A DNA stretch of 64,000 bases from Spirochaetota bacterium (GTDB lineage Bacteria > Spirochaetota > Spirochaetia > Treponematales > UBA12059): the NCBI GenBank assembly GCA_029547205.1, contig JAKPPT010000072.1, positions 372,001-436,000 on the forward strand. The letters are read 5' to 3'. A program made the position numbers and the translations under genes. The notes below the pieces were generated by a model. It was not told where the DNA came from. It saw only the letters and a list, made by a program, of their open reading frames with translations, and searched no databases. Below, piece after piece: positions 1-9,130 of the stretch. Positions within the stretch are counted from its first letter, which is position 1. Every line of letters begins with the position of its first letter.

Positions 1-1640
1 TTTGCATTAGTATACTCTTCAATCGTTGTAAAGGGGTCAGGAACTCGTAATGGATCATCATATGCAAAAATTGGACCAATTGAGTCCTGTAATGTCGTCA
101 GTGATTCATGTTTAAACATCAATTGTATAGTTCCGGACCAGCGGCGGTTAAACAACCAGCTTTCTGTAAAACCAAAACTCAGATCCTGTGAATCTTTAGA
201 AATATCCGCATTGATACTTAACGTTTGTCCATTGCCAAGGAAATTTTTGTCATTCCACTTGATAACTCCTGTTGGGAGGCTCCCAGAACCAATATTTTCC
301 AGCGTTACACCAAACTGAATTTCTGCTGTACTCTGTTCCTCAACAGTAAACACAAGATCCATTAAAAGATCTTCGCTGCCTGGTTTAAGTTCGGGTGTTA
401 CCGAAGCAAAATACTGGAGGTTATACAGGTTTCTAAGACCATCGATAACTTTAGTTTTTGAAAATACATCGCCAGGTTCAAGGGGGATTTCGCGATAAAT
501 AACATGATCTTTTGTTTTATAGTTTCCTTGAATAATGATATGCTCAATATGTGCTCGCTCACGTTCTACAATAACAACTTCATAGGAAACTATACCCTGT
601 TCATCATCCCAGGTATCTCGAAGCTCAATCTGATTAAAAATATAACCATTTTCATAATATAAATCATCAATTCGTGCTTTCGATTCCATGAGTTTGCGGT
701 AATTGAGTACATCGCCCGGTTTTAATGACACTAAAGCTTCAAGCTGAGCTGTTGGGAACACATTGTTTCCTCTAAAGGTAATACCGCCAAACGTATAGCG
801 ATTGCCTTCACTAATCGTAAACGTAACAGTCAGATATTGAATATTTTTTTTCTCATCAAAGCGTACTTGTTTATCAATCGAGTCTACTTTTGCTTTCATG
901 TAACCACGGCTCTTATAGAAAAATTCTATAGCCAACTTATCCTGCTGAAGTTTTTGCTCATTAAAAACACCACTCTGGAAAAGATTTTTTTCTTTTAATG
1001 AAAGTTGTCCCTTTAGTACAGATGAAGATAGGACTGAATTACCTGTAAAGTTAATCTTTTCAAGTATCATCTGAGCAGTTTCAGTAATTTCGAACTGTAT
1101 TGTTACCTTGTTGTTTTTTGTAGTTATAGAATATGAAACAGAAACTGATGGATATCCCTTATCAAGATAAAATTTTTCGATAAGTGCGATATCATTAACA
1201 ACTTTGCTTTCCTTATATATAGCACCAACTTTTGAATTTAATACATCTAATAATTCATTGCTGCGAATTTTTTCATTGCCAGAAAATACAATTGCATCAA
1301 CTGAAGGTTTCTCTGTTACCTTAATGATAATTACTACGGAATCTTTTTTAGCAGATGCAGCTACAGCAGTCGGTTCTATGGTTTCAAAATAGTCGAGGTC
1401 ATACAATTTTGACAGTAATTCAAGCCAAACATCATCAGTAAACTTTTTCCCTTTAAAATTATCAATAATAAACTGAACGTCTTTAAGTTTAATGACCTGC
1501 AAACCTTCAAACCTGATATCTGCAATAGGCAAATTGTAATACCATTCCTGGGCTATTACAGCAGAACCAAATATACATACATACATAATAACTAAGAGAA
1601 CAATTATCTTTCTCTTAAACATTTGCTGAGATACGTGCAT
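1..1640 (-). CDS. bamA: Outer-membrane assembly factor BamA (Omp85), 3' part missing
   Basis: BamA inserts beta-barrel proteins into the outer membrane. Only the first 546 codons are present; the barrel continues past the left edge. Residues 1-30 form a signal peptide (basic MFKRK, a hydrophobic stretch, then AVIAQ). Five POTRA-like units follow, marked by recurring phrases such as IVFSGNEKIR, INFTGNSVL, ITFRGNNVF and IIIQGNYKT near residues 115, 195, 285 and 365, with a first unit near residue 40. Near residue 440 the sequence changes to the strand-rich barrel region (GVTLENIGSGSLPTG). The ATG has AAGGAG six bases upstream. It lies 104 bp downstream of tamB on the same strand, a pairing that fits joint outer-membrane biogenesis. 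The gap holds a short AT-rich inverted repeat (1712-1728) but no clear promoter. Confidence 0.93.
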   Translation of the reverse strand, partial: MHVSQQMFKRKIIVLLVIMYVCIFGSAVIAQEWYYNLPIADIRFEGLQVIKLKDVQFIIDNFKGKKFTDDVWLELLSKLYDLDYFETIEPTAVAASAKKDSVVIIIKVTEKPSVDAIVFSGNEKIRSNELLDVLNSKVGAIYKESKVVNDIALIEKFYLDKGYPSVSVSYSITTKNNKVTIQFEITETAQMILEKINFTGNSVLSSSVLKGQLSLKEKNLFQSGVFNEQKLQQDKLAIEFFYKSRGYMKAKVDSIDKQVRFDEKKNIQYLTVTFTISEGNRYTFGGITFRGNNVFPTAQLEALVSLKPGDVLNYRKLMESKARIDDLYYENGYIFNQIELRDTWDDEQGIVSYEVVIVERERAHIEHIIIQGNYKTKDHVIYREIPLEPGDVFSKTKVIDGLRNLYNLQYFASVTPELKPGSEDLLMDLVFTVEEQSTAEIQFGVTLENIGSGSLPTGVIKWNDKNFLGNGQTLSINADISKDSQDLSFGFTESWLFNRRWSGTIQLMFKHESLTTLQDSIGPIFAYDDPLRVPDPFTTIEEYTNA

Positions 1641-1744
1641 TAAGAACTCCTTGTTGTAGGTAACAGTATAACAAACATTAAAATTAAATAGTACTATACT
1701 GGTTACACAATATACAATTTTATTGTATTAATTCAATATGTGTA

Positions 1745-4700
1745 TTACTTTATTTCAATACGCCACATTATCCCCATTGATTGGTCGGTAATAAAGAGTG
1801 TATCTGGATTTTGAGGCTGAATCTGCCACCAGATGGTAAAGTAAGGGTTTACCCATTCCAAACTAAACGTGGTTACCAGTGTTAAATTCGCAATATTTGA
1901 AAAAGGATCCTGTACTACCTGAAGTGTACCCTGAACATACAGCTGATCGGTAAGGTATTTCCCGCCTACAATAGCAGTATTATCAAGATATTCCCCTAAT
2001 GTACCAGACGTTGCTGAAAGCCCACTGATATCTGCAATTACTTTTTGTAAAAGCTGTGACTGAAAATAAAACACATCCAGGCCTGTTATCGCAACAACTT
2101 GTGCCTCAATTTTTCCAGTTAGATCTAGTTGAGGTATTAAATCGCTATTTTCTACAAGCATCTGTCCTACAGAAAGAGAACCATTTTGAATTTGAAAAAG
2201 ATCCTGTCCGAGAGCTTTAGCAATTTCCAATTCAGAAAGTGGTGGAATTGACTCCAGCTTAAACAATAAATTATCAAGAGGAGAATTATTTGTAGAAAGT
2301 TTAACAAGAATTGTATCCTGATTGTAAACAGTACGTGACTCAGCTTCAAGTGTTACCAATGGACTAAATTTTCTATTGCTCTCATTAAATGTTATTGAAG
2401 CCTTTTTTAAATAGAAATTTCTTTTAATGTAAAGAACATTACCATTTCTTACATTGATTAGTCCCTTTATTGAATAATCTTCGGTAAAACCATCATATGC
2501 TATTTGTAATGCACTCTGTGGCGCTATCTGTCCCTGTATTATAGGAAATTGTTTATATGGGAAATAGACAGATACTCTCGTTCCAAATACAAACTGTAGC
2601 TGAACTATCAGTGAATTACTCGATGATGATGATGACGAACCCGAGGAAAAAACATCAGGTGTAATAATCACATCACCTTCAGTATAAGTAATCTGTCCGT
2701 TTATGAGCGTCTCAGTTTCATTAATCTGTACTGATAATGTTGGAATGACAAAACCCTGTATTTGCAAACCAGAAAACACAGTTTTCACAGATATAGGTTT
2801 ATTAGAAATACCTGCAATTGCAATAGTAAATGAATTGGGAATCCATGATTCTATATTTCCAGTTAATCTCAATACAATATCCCCGGTCCCTACATTAACA
2901 GCTGTTTGGTATAGCTCCATAGATTTTTCATTGACATATAAAGGCTCAACAATTGGACCAATTAGCTCTTCAGAGTAATCCGGAAGCAAAATTTTAAAAT
3001 CGTTTGGAATCAGTATGCCACTAATATCGGGATCTGCAATTGGTCCTGAAAATGAAAGATTTCCTGACGCTGTGCCAGATTCTACTTTTATTACTGGTAA
3101 TGCAAGAAAATCAAACAAATATGGTAAATCAATCTGTATATCATTCGCAAATGCATGCAACTGATTATCAGCAATTGTACCTTCGAGAGAAAAGGAAACA
3201 GGAATATTGCGAGATAATTTGAGAATTATTTTATTTTTATTGAGAATAGCAAAGTATGCTTCTTCATTTTTTCCTATGCTGACTATAAAATCATCATTAT
3301 TTATTGTAATAGCAAAAGGCCAGTTACTAAAATTGCCTTCGTTTATTGCAATTGTATCAAACATACCTTGAACTGCATACGATACTCCTGTGCTTTCTGG
3401 TTTACTGCCTGGCACATCACTTTTTTTTAAAACACTTTCGCCTGTTGCATTAAAATGTAGAGTAGCAACTGAATTTTTTTCGGTGCCTTCAAGCAAAAAA
3501 GATATTATACCTTTTGCCTGTGCCTGCATTGTTTTGATATTTAACGTAAGATCCGTATCGCTCATGCTGAGAGGACCTGTAAAGAATTGGATATCAGTGC
3601 AAGTAATATTTCCATTACTATAGGTGCATGATGCAGTTAAAAATGGTAATGTTTTTATTGTTTCTTTTTGATTTATTACAATAGCAGCATTTACGATAGG
3701 TGCATTGACAGTACCTTGAACATGTATATTTGATGATAGTCGTCCTAAATTTTCTGATAAACCGAGTCTTTCAAGCGATAGTTTTTCAATCCGTATTGTG
3801 CCATCTAAAAATTTTTCATTATTGTGTAAATCCACTACAATATTTTCATTTCTATCGCTTGAAAAATTTGCTATAACTGAAAATGTATTTACTAAATTTT
3901 CAAGATTCCATTTACATCGAATAGTTCCCCATAATGGACTATCCGATTGCATAACTTGAACGTTGGGGAGTATGCAGCCATCAGCTGCTATTTCTCCTGC
4001 AGTCGATACTTTTAACAGATTACTGTTTATATCAAGAAAATCGAATTGCATTTTCCAATTCTCAATGTCATTAAAAAATGCGCTCCCTTTACTGGAAATA
4101 TAATACATTTCTTTTTTTATATTCACAGGAAAATCTTTTAACTCATATGAACAAAAAATATAACTTCCATCCTGAACAAATTTTATTTTAAAATTATTAT
4201 TAACAGTAATGAAAATAGCCTGATTGTATATATCTCCTTCTAATGCATAGGAAACTGAATTTAAAGTAATATTTGAAAAAACTGAAATATCATGCAAACT
4301 ATTTATTTCCGCATCAATTCTACCTGTTAGAAATATATCCTTTGAATTAAAAACAATATTATTGACAGTCAAACCATTATTCTGATATAAAAAATTAAAT
4401 ACTAAAAATTCCTGGGATTTATTCTGCCAGGTAAGAATTGTGTTATATGATTGAGCGGATATTGTGTCCTTAGATTTTTGAAATGTTATTTTAGTAGTTA
4501 AAGCTATATTTGAACTAAAAGAAGATATTGAAGTGCCAAATAGTCTATCTACAATAACTGCTAATGGTGCAATAGAAAAATTGTAAGTATCCAGTGTTAT
4601 ATATAATGATTCAAAAGACCATGCCTGAGCTGTTCCCTGCAGATTGAGTGTATTATCTTTAGAGTTAGTTGTTCCACAGTTAATATAAAAATCTATTGTG

Positions 4701-6076
4701 TTGCCTGGTGAGTTAAAAACATCTATAGTTATATTATTGAGTATTCCACTATCTGTTTTTATTTCAGGAACATAAACAAAAAGTTTTGCAGCATCACCTG
4801 AAACGTACAATGATATATCTATATCATTTTTTGCCTGATCAGAAAGTAATGTATATATAGTTCCTTCATACTGCAATGTAATAAAATCAATCGTACCAGT
4901 AAAAGCAGCTTTAATAAGTGAATTATAGAACTCTGCATGTGAAATATCAAAATGCTCAAAGTTTCCAGATCCTTGTAGTATGAAATTTGTTGTTGATGAT
5001 TTCCATCCAAAAGGCAAACTACCCCTTAGATTAATCATTCCATGTGTTCCAACTTTTGTAAAATCAGAAATAAATTCCAAAGAACCGCTTACACTTGTTG
5101 GAAGATAATGCTTTAATTCTTTTGGTACCGTTAAAATTGATAGTACCTTAAAATTATTTAAATTTATTTTCCCAGAAACACTTGCAGTATTAAAATCATA
5201 TTGTAAATTACATTGTGAAACACCAGGAAGACCATTTATTGTGGCAACAAATTTTTCTAAATTATAAATAAATGTTATATCTATTTTACTTAAAGAAAAT
5301 TTTCCACCATTGACCGATAAACTTAATGATCCAGATAAGCTGTCACTTTGAGCAGAAATGGTAAGTTTCACAGGAAAAGTAATTGTTTGAAATTTAGATT
5401 TGTCTGGACCATTTTGCATAACATAATTTGCTACAGCAAAAATTTCAGTCTGTAAATTTGAATCATTATTAAACAATCGTAATACCGGAATAAAAATATG
5501 AGAATTATGTTTGCTTGCTAATATAATTTTTAAATTGGTTACCGTAAATTCAAAATTCGGAAGCAGATTAATAAAATCAAGTTTAACAGGATCAATTTTA
5601 AATCCTTGTGGCTCTATTGGTTTTTGACTAATAAGTTCTAATAATACATCCCCATCAATTTCAATGGAATCAGCATGTAAAGCAAAAAATAAATTTTGAA
5701 AATTGCCTGCCAGTAATTTTCGAATGGAATATTGAATACTGATTACCTCTGCATTGCCAATTTTCTGACCGTTTATTGTAAATGATATATTATTAATAGT
5801 AAGCTGTCCTAACGGGAATACATGTATCTTTCCAATTTCAAGTCTATAATTGTATAAGCCGATATTTCTAAAGATATTATCAAGTTCTTCAACAAAAATA
5901 TTTTTAACAATTCCATAAGACCAGGATGTTAAAGAAGTCATCAGTACCAGAATTGCTACAAAGAGAATAATTATTGAAATGAGAGCTGCTATTTGTTTTT
6001 TTTTCATTACTATTAGTACTATACCATAAGAAGTCTTATTTCTCCAGTATCTGTAATATGCCACAAAACTGTTCAA
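1745..6076 (-). CDS. tamB: TamB-like translocation/assembly protein (DUF490)
   Basis: This is a very long (about 1440 aa) inner-membrane-anchored protein of the TamB/AsmA-like family. These proteins span the periplasm and help outer-membrane assembly or lipid transport. An N-terminal anchor (KKKQIAALISIIILFVAILV) is followed by about 1000 residues of repetitive beta-rich sequence. The C-terminal 350 residues match the DUF490 style: INVRNGNVLYIKRNFYLKKA, then KALGQDLFQ and a strand-rich end. A seven-Ser run lies near residue 1150. The annotated start is TTG at 6076 with AAAGG 8 bases upstream. ATG at 6007, directly before the anchor, is an alternative but lacks a visible ribosome site. BamA follows downstream, and tmk diverges upstream across only 49 bp. 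Confidence 0.88.
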   Translation of the reverse strand: MNSFVAYYRYWRNKTSYGIVLIVMKKKQIAALISIIILFVAILVLMTSLTSWSYGIVKNIFVEELDNIFRNIGLYNYRLEIGKIHVFPLGQLTINNISFTINGQKIGNAEVISIQYSIRKLLAGNFQNLFFALHADSIEIDGDVLLELISQKPIEPQGFKIDPVKLDFINLLPNFEFTVTNLKIILASKHNSHIFIPVLRLFNNDSNLQTEIFAVANYVMQNGPDKSKFQTITFPVKLTISAQSDSLSGSLSLSVNGGKFSLSKIDITFIYNLEKFVATINGLPGVSQCNLQYDFNTASVSGKINLNNFKVLSILTVPKELKHYLPTSVSGSLEFISDFTKVGTHGMINLRGSLPFGWKSSTTNFILQGSGNFEHFDISHAEFYNSLIKAAFTGTIDFITLQYEGTIYTLLSDQAKNDIDISLYVSGDAAKLFVYVPEIKTDSGILNNITIDVFNSPGNTIDFYINCGTTNSKDNTLNLQGTAQAWSFESLYITLDTYNFSIAPLAVIVDRLFGTSISSFSSNIALTTKITFQKSKDTISAQSYNTILTWQNKSQEFLVFNFLYQNNGLTVNNIVFNSKDIFLTGRIDAEINSLHDISVFSNITLNSVSYALEGDIYNQAIFITVNNNFKIKFVQDGSYIFCSYELKDFPVNIKKEMYYISSKGSAFFNDIENWKMQFDFLDINSNLLKVSTAGEIAADGCILPNVQVMQSDSPLWGTIRCKWNLENLVNTFSVIANFSSDRNENIVVDLHNNEKFLDGTIRIEKLSLERLGLSENLGRLSSNIHVQGTVNAPIVNAAIVINQKETIKTLPFLTASCTYSNGNITCTDIQFFTGPLSMSDTDLTLNIKTMQAQAKGIISFLLEGTEKNSVATLHFNATGESVLKKSDVPGSKPESTGVSYAVQGMFDTIAINEGNFSNWPFAITINNDDFIVSIGKNEEAYFAILNKNKIILKLSRNIPVSFSLEGTIADNQLHAFANDIQIDLPYLFDFLALPVIKVESGTASGNLSFSGPIADPDISGILIPNDFKILLPDYSEELIGPIVEPLYVNEKSMELYQTAVNVGTGDIVLRLTGNIESWIPNSFTIAIAGISNKPISVKTVFSGLQIQGFVIPTLSVQINETETLINGQITYTEGDVIITPDVFSSGSSSSSSSNSLIVQLQFVFGTRVSVYFPYKQFPIIQGQIAPQSALQIAYDGFTEDYSIKGLINVRNGNVLYIKRNFYLKKASITFNESNRKFSPLVTLEAESRTVYNQDTILVKLSTNNSPLDNLLFKLESIPPLSELEIAKALGQDLFQIQNGSLSVGQMLVENSDLIPQLDLTGKIEAQVVAITGLDVFYFQSQLLQKVIADISGLSATSGTLGEYLDNTAIVGGKYLTDQLYVQGTLQVVQDPFSNIANLTLVTTFSLEWVNPYFTIWWQIQPQNPDTLFITDQSMGIMWRIEIK

Positions 6077-6090
6077 ACCGGTAACCTTTA

Positions 6091-6117
6091 TTGAATAAAC
6101 TCATTATTTTTTATAAA
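6091..6117 (+). promoter_or_regulatory. Probable tmk promoter
   Basis: TTGAAT (6091-6096) and TATAAA (6112-6117) are separated by a short 15-bp spacer. The -10 box ends 8 bases before the tmk ATG and no Shine-Dalgarno sequence is visible, so the transcript may be leaderless. The short spacer lowers certainty. Confidence 0.4.
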
Positions 6118-6125
6118 GTCTGCAT

Positions 6126-6764
6126 ATGATGCAGGAAGTTTTAAGAAATTTTATTGTATTTGAAGGCATTGATGGAACTGGCACAACAACACAGTTAAAC
6201 CGGCTCGAACAACATTGCAAACTAAAGCAAATACCTGCACAGTTTACCTGTGAACCTACAGGATCGGAAATTGGGAAAATCATACGATCAGTACTTAAAG
6301 GAACACTGCCATATCACGCAGAAACGTTAGCATACTTATTTGCTGCAGATAGAGCAGAACACCTTTTGGGTAAAGATGGTATTATTTCTACCTGTCAATC
6401 AGGAATACCGGTCGTTTCTGACCGCTACTTTTTTTCTTCGCTTGCCTATCAGGGCATAACATGCGGCGATGCTCTACCGCAAAGCCTCAACAATCGTTTT
6501 CCACTACCAGAACTGCTTATTTATTTTTCGCTTGAACCTACAACAGCTGATAAACGGATTGCAAACCGGGCATCACGAGAAATCTTCGAAACTCTATCTT
6601 TTCAAACCCAGGTTAAATCTAAATTTGAAACTATACTTTGCGACTATGAGAAATCCGATATGAAAATTGTTACTATCGACGCAACAAAATCACCAGACAG
6701 CATAGAACAGGAAATCTGGGAAGCCTGTATCGATATTTTCAATCGATGTATGCAAAACTATTGA
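6126..6764 (+). CDS. tmk: Thymidylate kinase
   Basis: Phosphorylates dTMP to dTDP for DNA synthesis, in the cytoplasm. The 212-aa length is normal. FIVFEGIDGTGTTTQ (residues 9-23) is the P-loop of the family, but the usual lysine (GxDGxGKxTQ) is Thr20 here. The nucleoside site VVSDRYFFSSLAYQG lies near residue 95 and the lid region RIANRASREIFE near residue 140. The start could be either of two adjacent ATG codons (6126 or 6129); neither has a ribosome site. The unknown exported protein at 6802 follows on the same strand. The missing lysine may be a lineage trait rather than loss of function, since the other motifs are intact. Confidence 0.93.
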   Translation: MMQEVLRNFIVFEGIDGTGTTTQLNRLEQHCKLKQIPAQFTCEPTGSEIGKIIRSVLKGTLPYHAETLAYLFAADRAEHLLGKDGIISTCQSGIPVVSDRYFFSSLAYQGITCGDALPQSLNNRFPLPELLIYFSLEPTTADKRIANRASREIFETLSFQTQVKSKFETILCDYEKSDMKIVTIDATKSPDSIEQEIWEACIDIFNRCMQNY

Positions 6765-6801
6765 TTTTTTTATTCCGCATTCCGAAGATAAAACGAGAAA
6801 C

Positions 6802-7401
6802 ATGAAACGATTCACTATAGTGCTCGTATTTTTATCATTAACACTTCTCATCTGCGATGCATTTCCAGTTTACTACAAAGAACAGTACTATAAACTCTTT
6901 CATATCCACTATATCCAATATCCAGATGATACTATAGAAAATATCTACTGGTTAGAAAAAGCTCGCAATGCTGATTTCTGTAACCCACTCTATGCACTTG
7001 CAAAAATACCCGATGAAAAACATTGGGAAAAATATCGGTATCTCTTTAATATGCACATTGAGCTTAAGCTCATAGAACAGCACATGTATCTTGGTTCAAA
7101 ATACGATAAACAGGTTGCATATTTTTACAATGCTCCATGGAAAAAAGAAAACCTAGAATCCCTGCAGATTGCTGAAACAGCCTACAGGGCAGCACTTGCT
7201 TACTGGAAAACAGCAGTTGAATGGTCGCAAAAAGCAGAAAAACTACGTTTTATTCATCTTCCAGAAATCCAGTACTGGGAGGATGAAAGCTATAGAATCA
7301 GTCAGGGTGAACTCAATTATGCCCGAATCATTGAACGTGAACTTGAACGGCTTCAAAAAGTACGTGCTGCTTTTATGGCAATGGACGAAAACTCCTACTA
7401 A
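6802..7401 (+). CDS. Exported protein of unknown function
   Basis: I do not recognise this 199-aa protein. Residues 1-20 look like a signal peptide (MKRFTIVLVFLSLTLLICDA). The mature part is rich in Tyr, Trp and charged residues and appears mostly helical. It contains alternating phrases such as AETAYRAALAYWKTAVEWSQ that resemble a TPR or other helical-hairpin repeat. Cys18 is followed by DAF, so a lipobox (LLIC) is possible but not clear. It sits 37 bp after tmk and before another exported protein, probably in the same transcript. The start is the only ATG before the hydrophobic segment; its ribosome site is weak. A periplasmic structural or binding role is a guess from its composition. Confidence 0.7.
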   Translation: MKRFTIVLVFLSLTLLICDAFPVYYKEQYYKLFHIHYIQYPDDTIENIYWLEKARNADFCNPLYALAKIPDEKHWEKYRYLFNMHIELKLIEQHMYLGSKYDKQVAYFYNAPWKKENLESLQIAETAYRAALAYWKTAVEWSQKAEKLRFIHLPEIQYWEDESYRISQGELNYARIIERELERLQKVRAAFMAMDENSY

Positions 7402-7488
7402 CAGACTCATAGAAATTGCGTAAAGTATCTTATGTTCTCCTGCATGCAAATATCATCCTATACAGGTAAAAAATAGCAGGAGGTTTTT

Positions 7489-8589
7489 ATGAAATTAAAA
7501 GTTACACATAATCTAGCAGTATTTCTTATTGTATGCAGTATCTCAGTTAGCGTAATTTCCTGTATACCTTCTGTCATTCCACCACCATTTAAGCCGGAAG
7601 ATATTACACCGCCGGTAGTTGTTTCATGGGCTATGAGTGATGAAACAACAATCACCATACAATTTAATGAACTGGTCTCCATTCAGGATCATGCAATAAC
7701 TATTAAACAGGAATTACAACCATCACAAAATCAGTCGGGAACAGTAATACTATGTGGCGATACCATACTGGATAATAATGGCACCACATTACATATTCAG
7801 TTACCCGCACCGCTTGAAGCTGGGAAACAGTACAACGTTTCGGGAACAGTCAAAGATGCATCTGGCAATTCTAGCTTATTTGTACTCCCGTTCTGGGGAT
7901 ACAATCCCGATATTCCTAAACTGCTTATTAGTGAACTAGTAACGCAGGGGTCATCAACTCATCCCGATGCGATTGAACTTTTCGCAGTTACTGGAGGAAA
8001 CTTAGCAGGCATTACTGTATATATTGGAACTCCCTCGCAGTATTCTTATAAATATAGTTTTCCTGCTTGTAAAATTACTCAGGGTGAATATGTCGTTTTG
8101 CACTTAAAACCTCAGGGCATCCCGGAAGAAATCGATGAGATTAGCAATGTTACTATTAGCGGAGGACTCGATGCTTCAGCAACTGGTAGAGATTTCTGGA
8201 GTAAAAATACTGACGGATCATTGCCTGGAACAAACGGGACAGTCACAATTTTTTCCAATCCGCTTGGATACTGTATCGATGCAGTGATTTATAGCGATCG
8301 AACCAGTGCATCAGATAGTAACTACAGAGGGTTTGGAACAGCAAACATGCTCATTCAGGTACAGGATATAGTTACCAATAATTGGTGGTCTATGCCTGAC
8401 GGTATTAAGCCAGAAGCAGCAGCATGTTCGGCAGGCACAACCAGCACACGAACACTGTGCAGATGGTCAAACCAATCTGATACCAACACTAACCAGGATT
8501 GGCATATTGTGCCAACCAAAGGAATTAGTCTCGGAGGACCCAATAGCGATGAGACATATGTGCCGTTATCAGTAACAAAAAAGAAATAG
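7489..8589 (+). CDS. Lipoprotein with Ig-like and lamin-tail-like domains
   Basis: This is a 366-aa exported lipoprotein. The signal sequence ends in a lipobox, SVISC, with Cys25 as the probable lipidated residue. Residues 37-130 (PPVVVSWAMSDETTITIQF, then SGTVKDASGNSS) resemble a bacterial Ig-like domain of the SbsA/Big_5 type. Residues 140-260 (LLISELVTQGSSTHPDAIEL, later GEYVVLHLKP) resemble a lamin-tail domain. The C-terminal 100 residues are rich in Ser, Thr and Asn and contain NWWSMPDG and NQDWH. A strong AGGAGG sits 6 bases before the ATG. A surface or periplasmic adhesin-like role is plausible but unproven. The domain calls rest on motif reading only. Confidence 0.8.
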   Translation: MKLKVTHNLAVFLIVCSISVSVISCIPSVIPPPFKPEDITPPVVVSWAMSDETTITIQFNELVSIQDHAITIKQELQPSQNQSGTVILCGDTILDNNGTTLHIQLPAPLEAGKQYNVSGTVKDASGNSSLFVLPFWGYNPDIPKLLISELVTQGSSTHPDAIELFAVTGGNLAGITVYIGTPSQYSYKYSFPACKITQGEYVVLHLKPQGIPEEIDEISNVTISGGLDASATGRDFWSKNTDGSLPGTNGTVTIFSNPLGYCIDAVIYSDRTSASDSNYRGFGTANMLIQVQDIVTNNWWSMPDGIKPEAAACSAGTTSTRTLCRWSNQSDTNTNQDWHIVPTKGISLGGPNSDETYVPLSVTKKK

Positions 8590-8603
8590 AAACCGATGAA
8601 AAA

Positions 8604-8635
8604 ACCAGCAGACTGTATGAAATACGTCTGCTGGT
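8604..8635 (-). terminator. Terminator between convergent genes
   Basis: A 10-bp perfect stem (ACCAGCAGAC with GTCTGCTGGT) has an inner GTAT/ATAC extension. Read on the minus strand it is followed by a TTTTTT run, so it should end trxA transcription. It may also act on the plus-strand lipoprotein gene, where the U-tract is weaker. Confidence 0.75.
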
Positions 8636-8666
8636 CGACTTATCGATTAGCTATTTTGCAAGTATG

Positions 8667-8993
8667 TTAAATGAGATCTTTAAACATTTCTTCGATTTGA
8701 TGTTTTGGTTGTGCACCTATTTTTTGCTTATGCATTTTGCCTTTTGAAAAAACCATCAGTGTCGGAATAGAAATAATACTATATCTGTTGGAAAGATCGG
8801 GTTCATTATCCACATTTACTTTGCAAAACTTTACACGCCCTGCATATTGCAGAGCAAGTTCATCGATTAGTGGAGCAATGCTTCTACATGGCATACACCA
8901 CTCAGCCCAGAAATCGACCAATACTGGAATATCAGACTTCTCAACTTCCTGTTCAAAATTAGCTTTGGTAAGCTGTATTACATTTGCATTCAT
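8667..8993 (-). CDS. trxA: Thioredoxin
   Basis: A 108-aa cytoplasmic dithiol-disulfide oxidoreductase. The whole protein is one thioredoxin fold: VLVDFWAEWCMPCRS holds the active-site cysteines (33 and 36), and SIPTLMVF carries the cis-proline (Pro77). The active site is CMPC instead of the common CGPC, a variant that can shift redox potential or partner choice. AGGAG lies before the ATG (AAACAGGAGTTTTTATG). No thioredoxin reductase is adjacent. The gene stands alone on the minus strand between two plus-strand blocks. Confidence 0.95.
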   Translation of the reverse strand: MNANVIQLTKANFEQEVEKSDIPVLVDFWAEWCMPCRSIAPLIDELALQYAGRVKFCKVNVDNEPDLSNRYSIISIPTLMVFSKGKMHKQKIGAQPKHQIEEMFKDLI

Positions 8994-9094
8994 AAAAACT
9001 CCTGTTTCAAGCTGGAAAGTACAAAAAAAATTATAGTTCCAATTATGTTAGTTGAAAAATAATACATCCAGGCACAGATGTCAATTATATTATA

Positions 9095-9123
9095 TTGCAG
9101 AAATGATAAAATCAGTTTATCAT
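9095..9123 (+). promoter_or_regulatory. Promoter of marC, probably leaderless
   Basis: TTGCAG (9095-9100), a 17-bp spacer and TATCAT (9118-9123). The -10 box ends 7 bases before the marC ATG, where transcription should begin, and there is no Shine-Dalgarno sequence. Confidence 0.55.
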
Positions 9124-9130
9124 TAAGCAA

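Noticed and set aside
1712-1728. AT-only inverted repeat between tamB and bamA as a terminator
   Set aside because: The 7-bp stem is all but AT, with no U-run and low stability; bamA follows with its own ribosome site, so no termination claim is made.
2620-2650. TCA trinucleotide repeat in tamB as a phase-variation tract
   Set aside because: Changes of a 3-base unit keep the frame and only alter a Ser run in a linker; no switching effect is expected.
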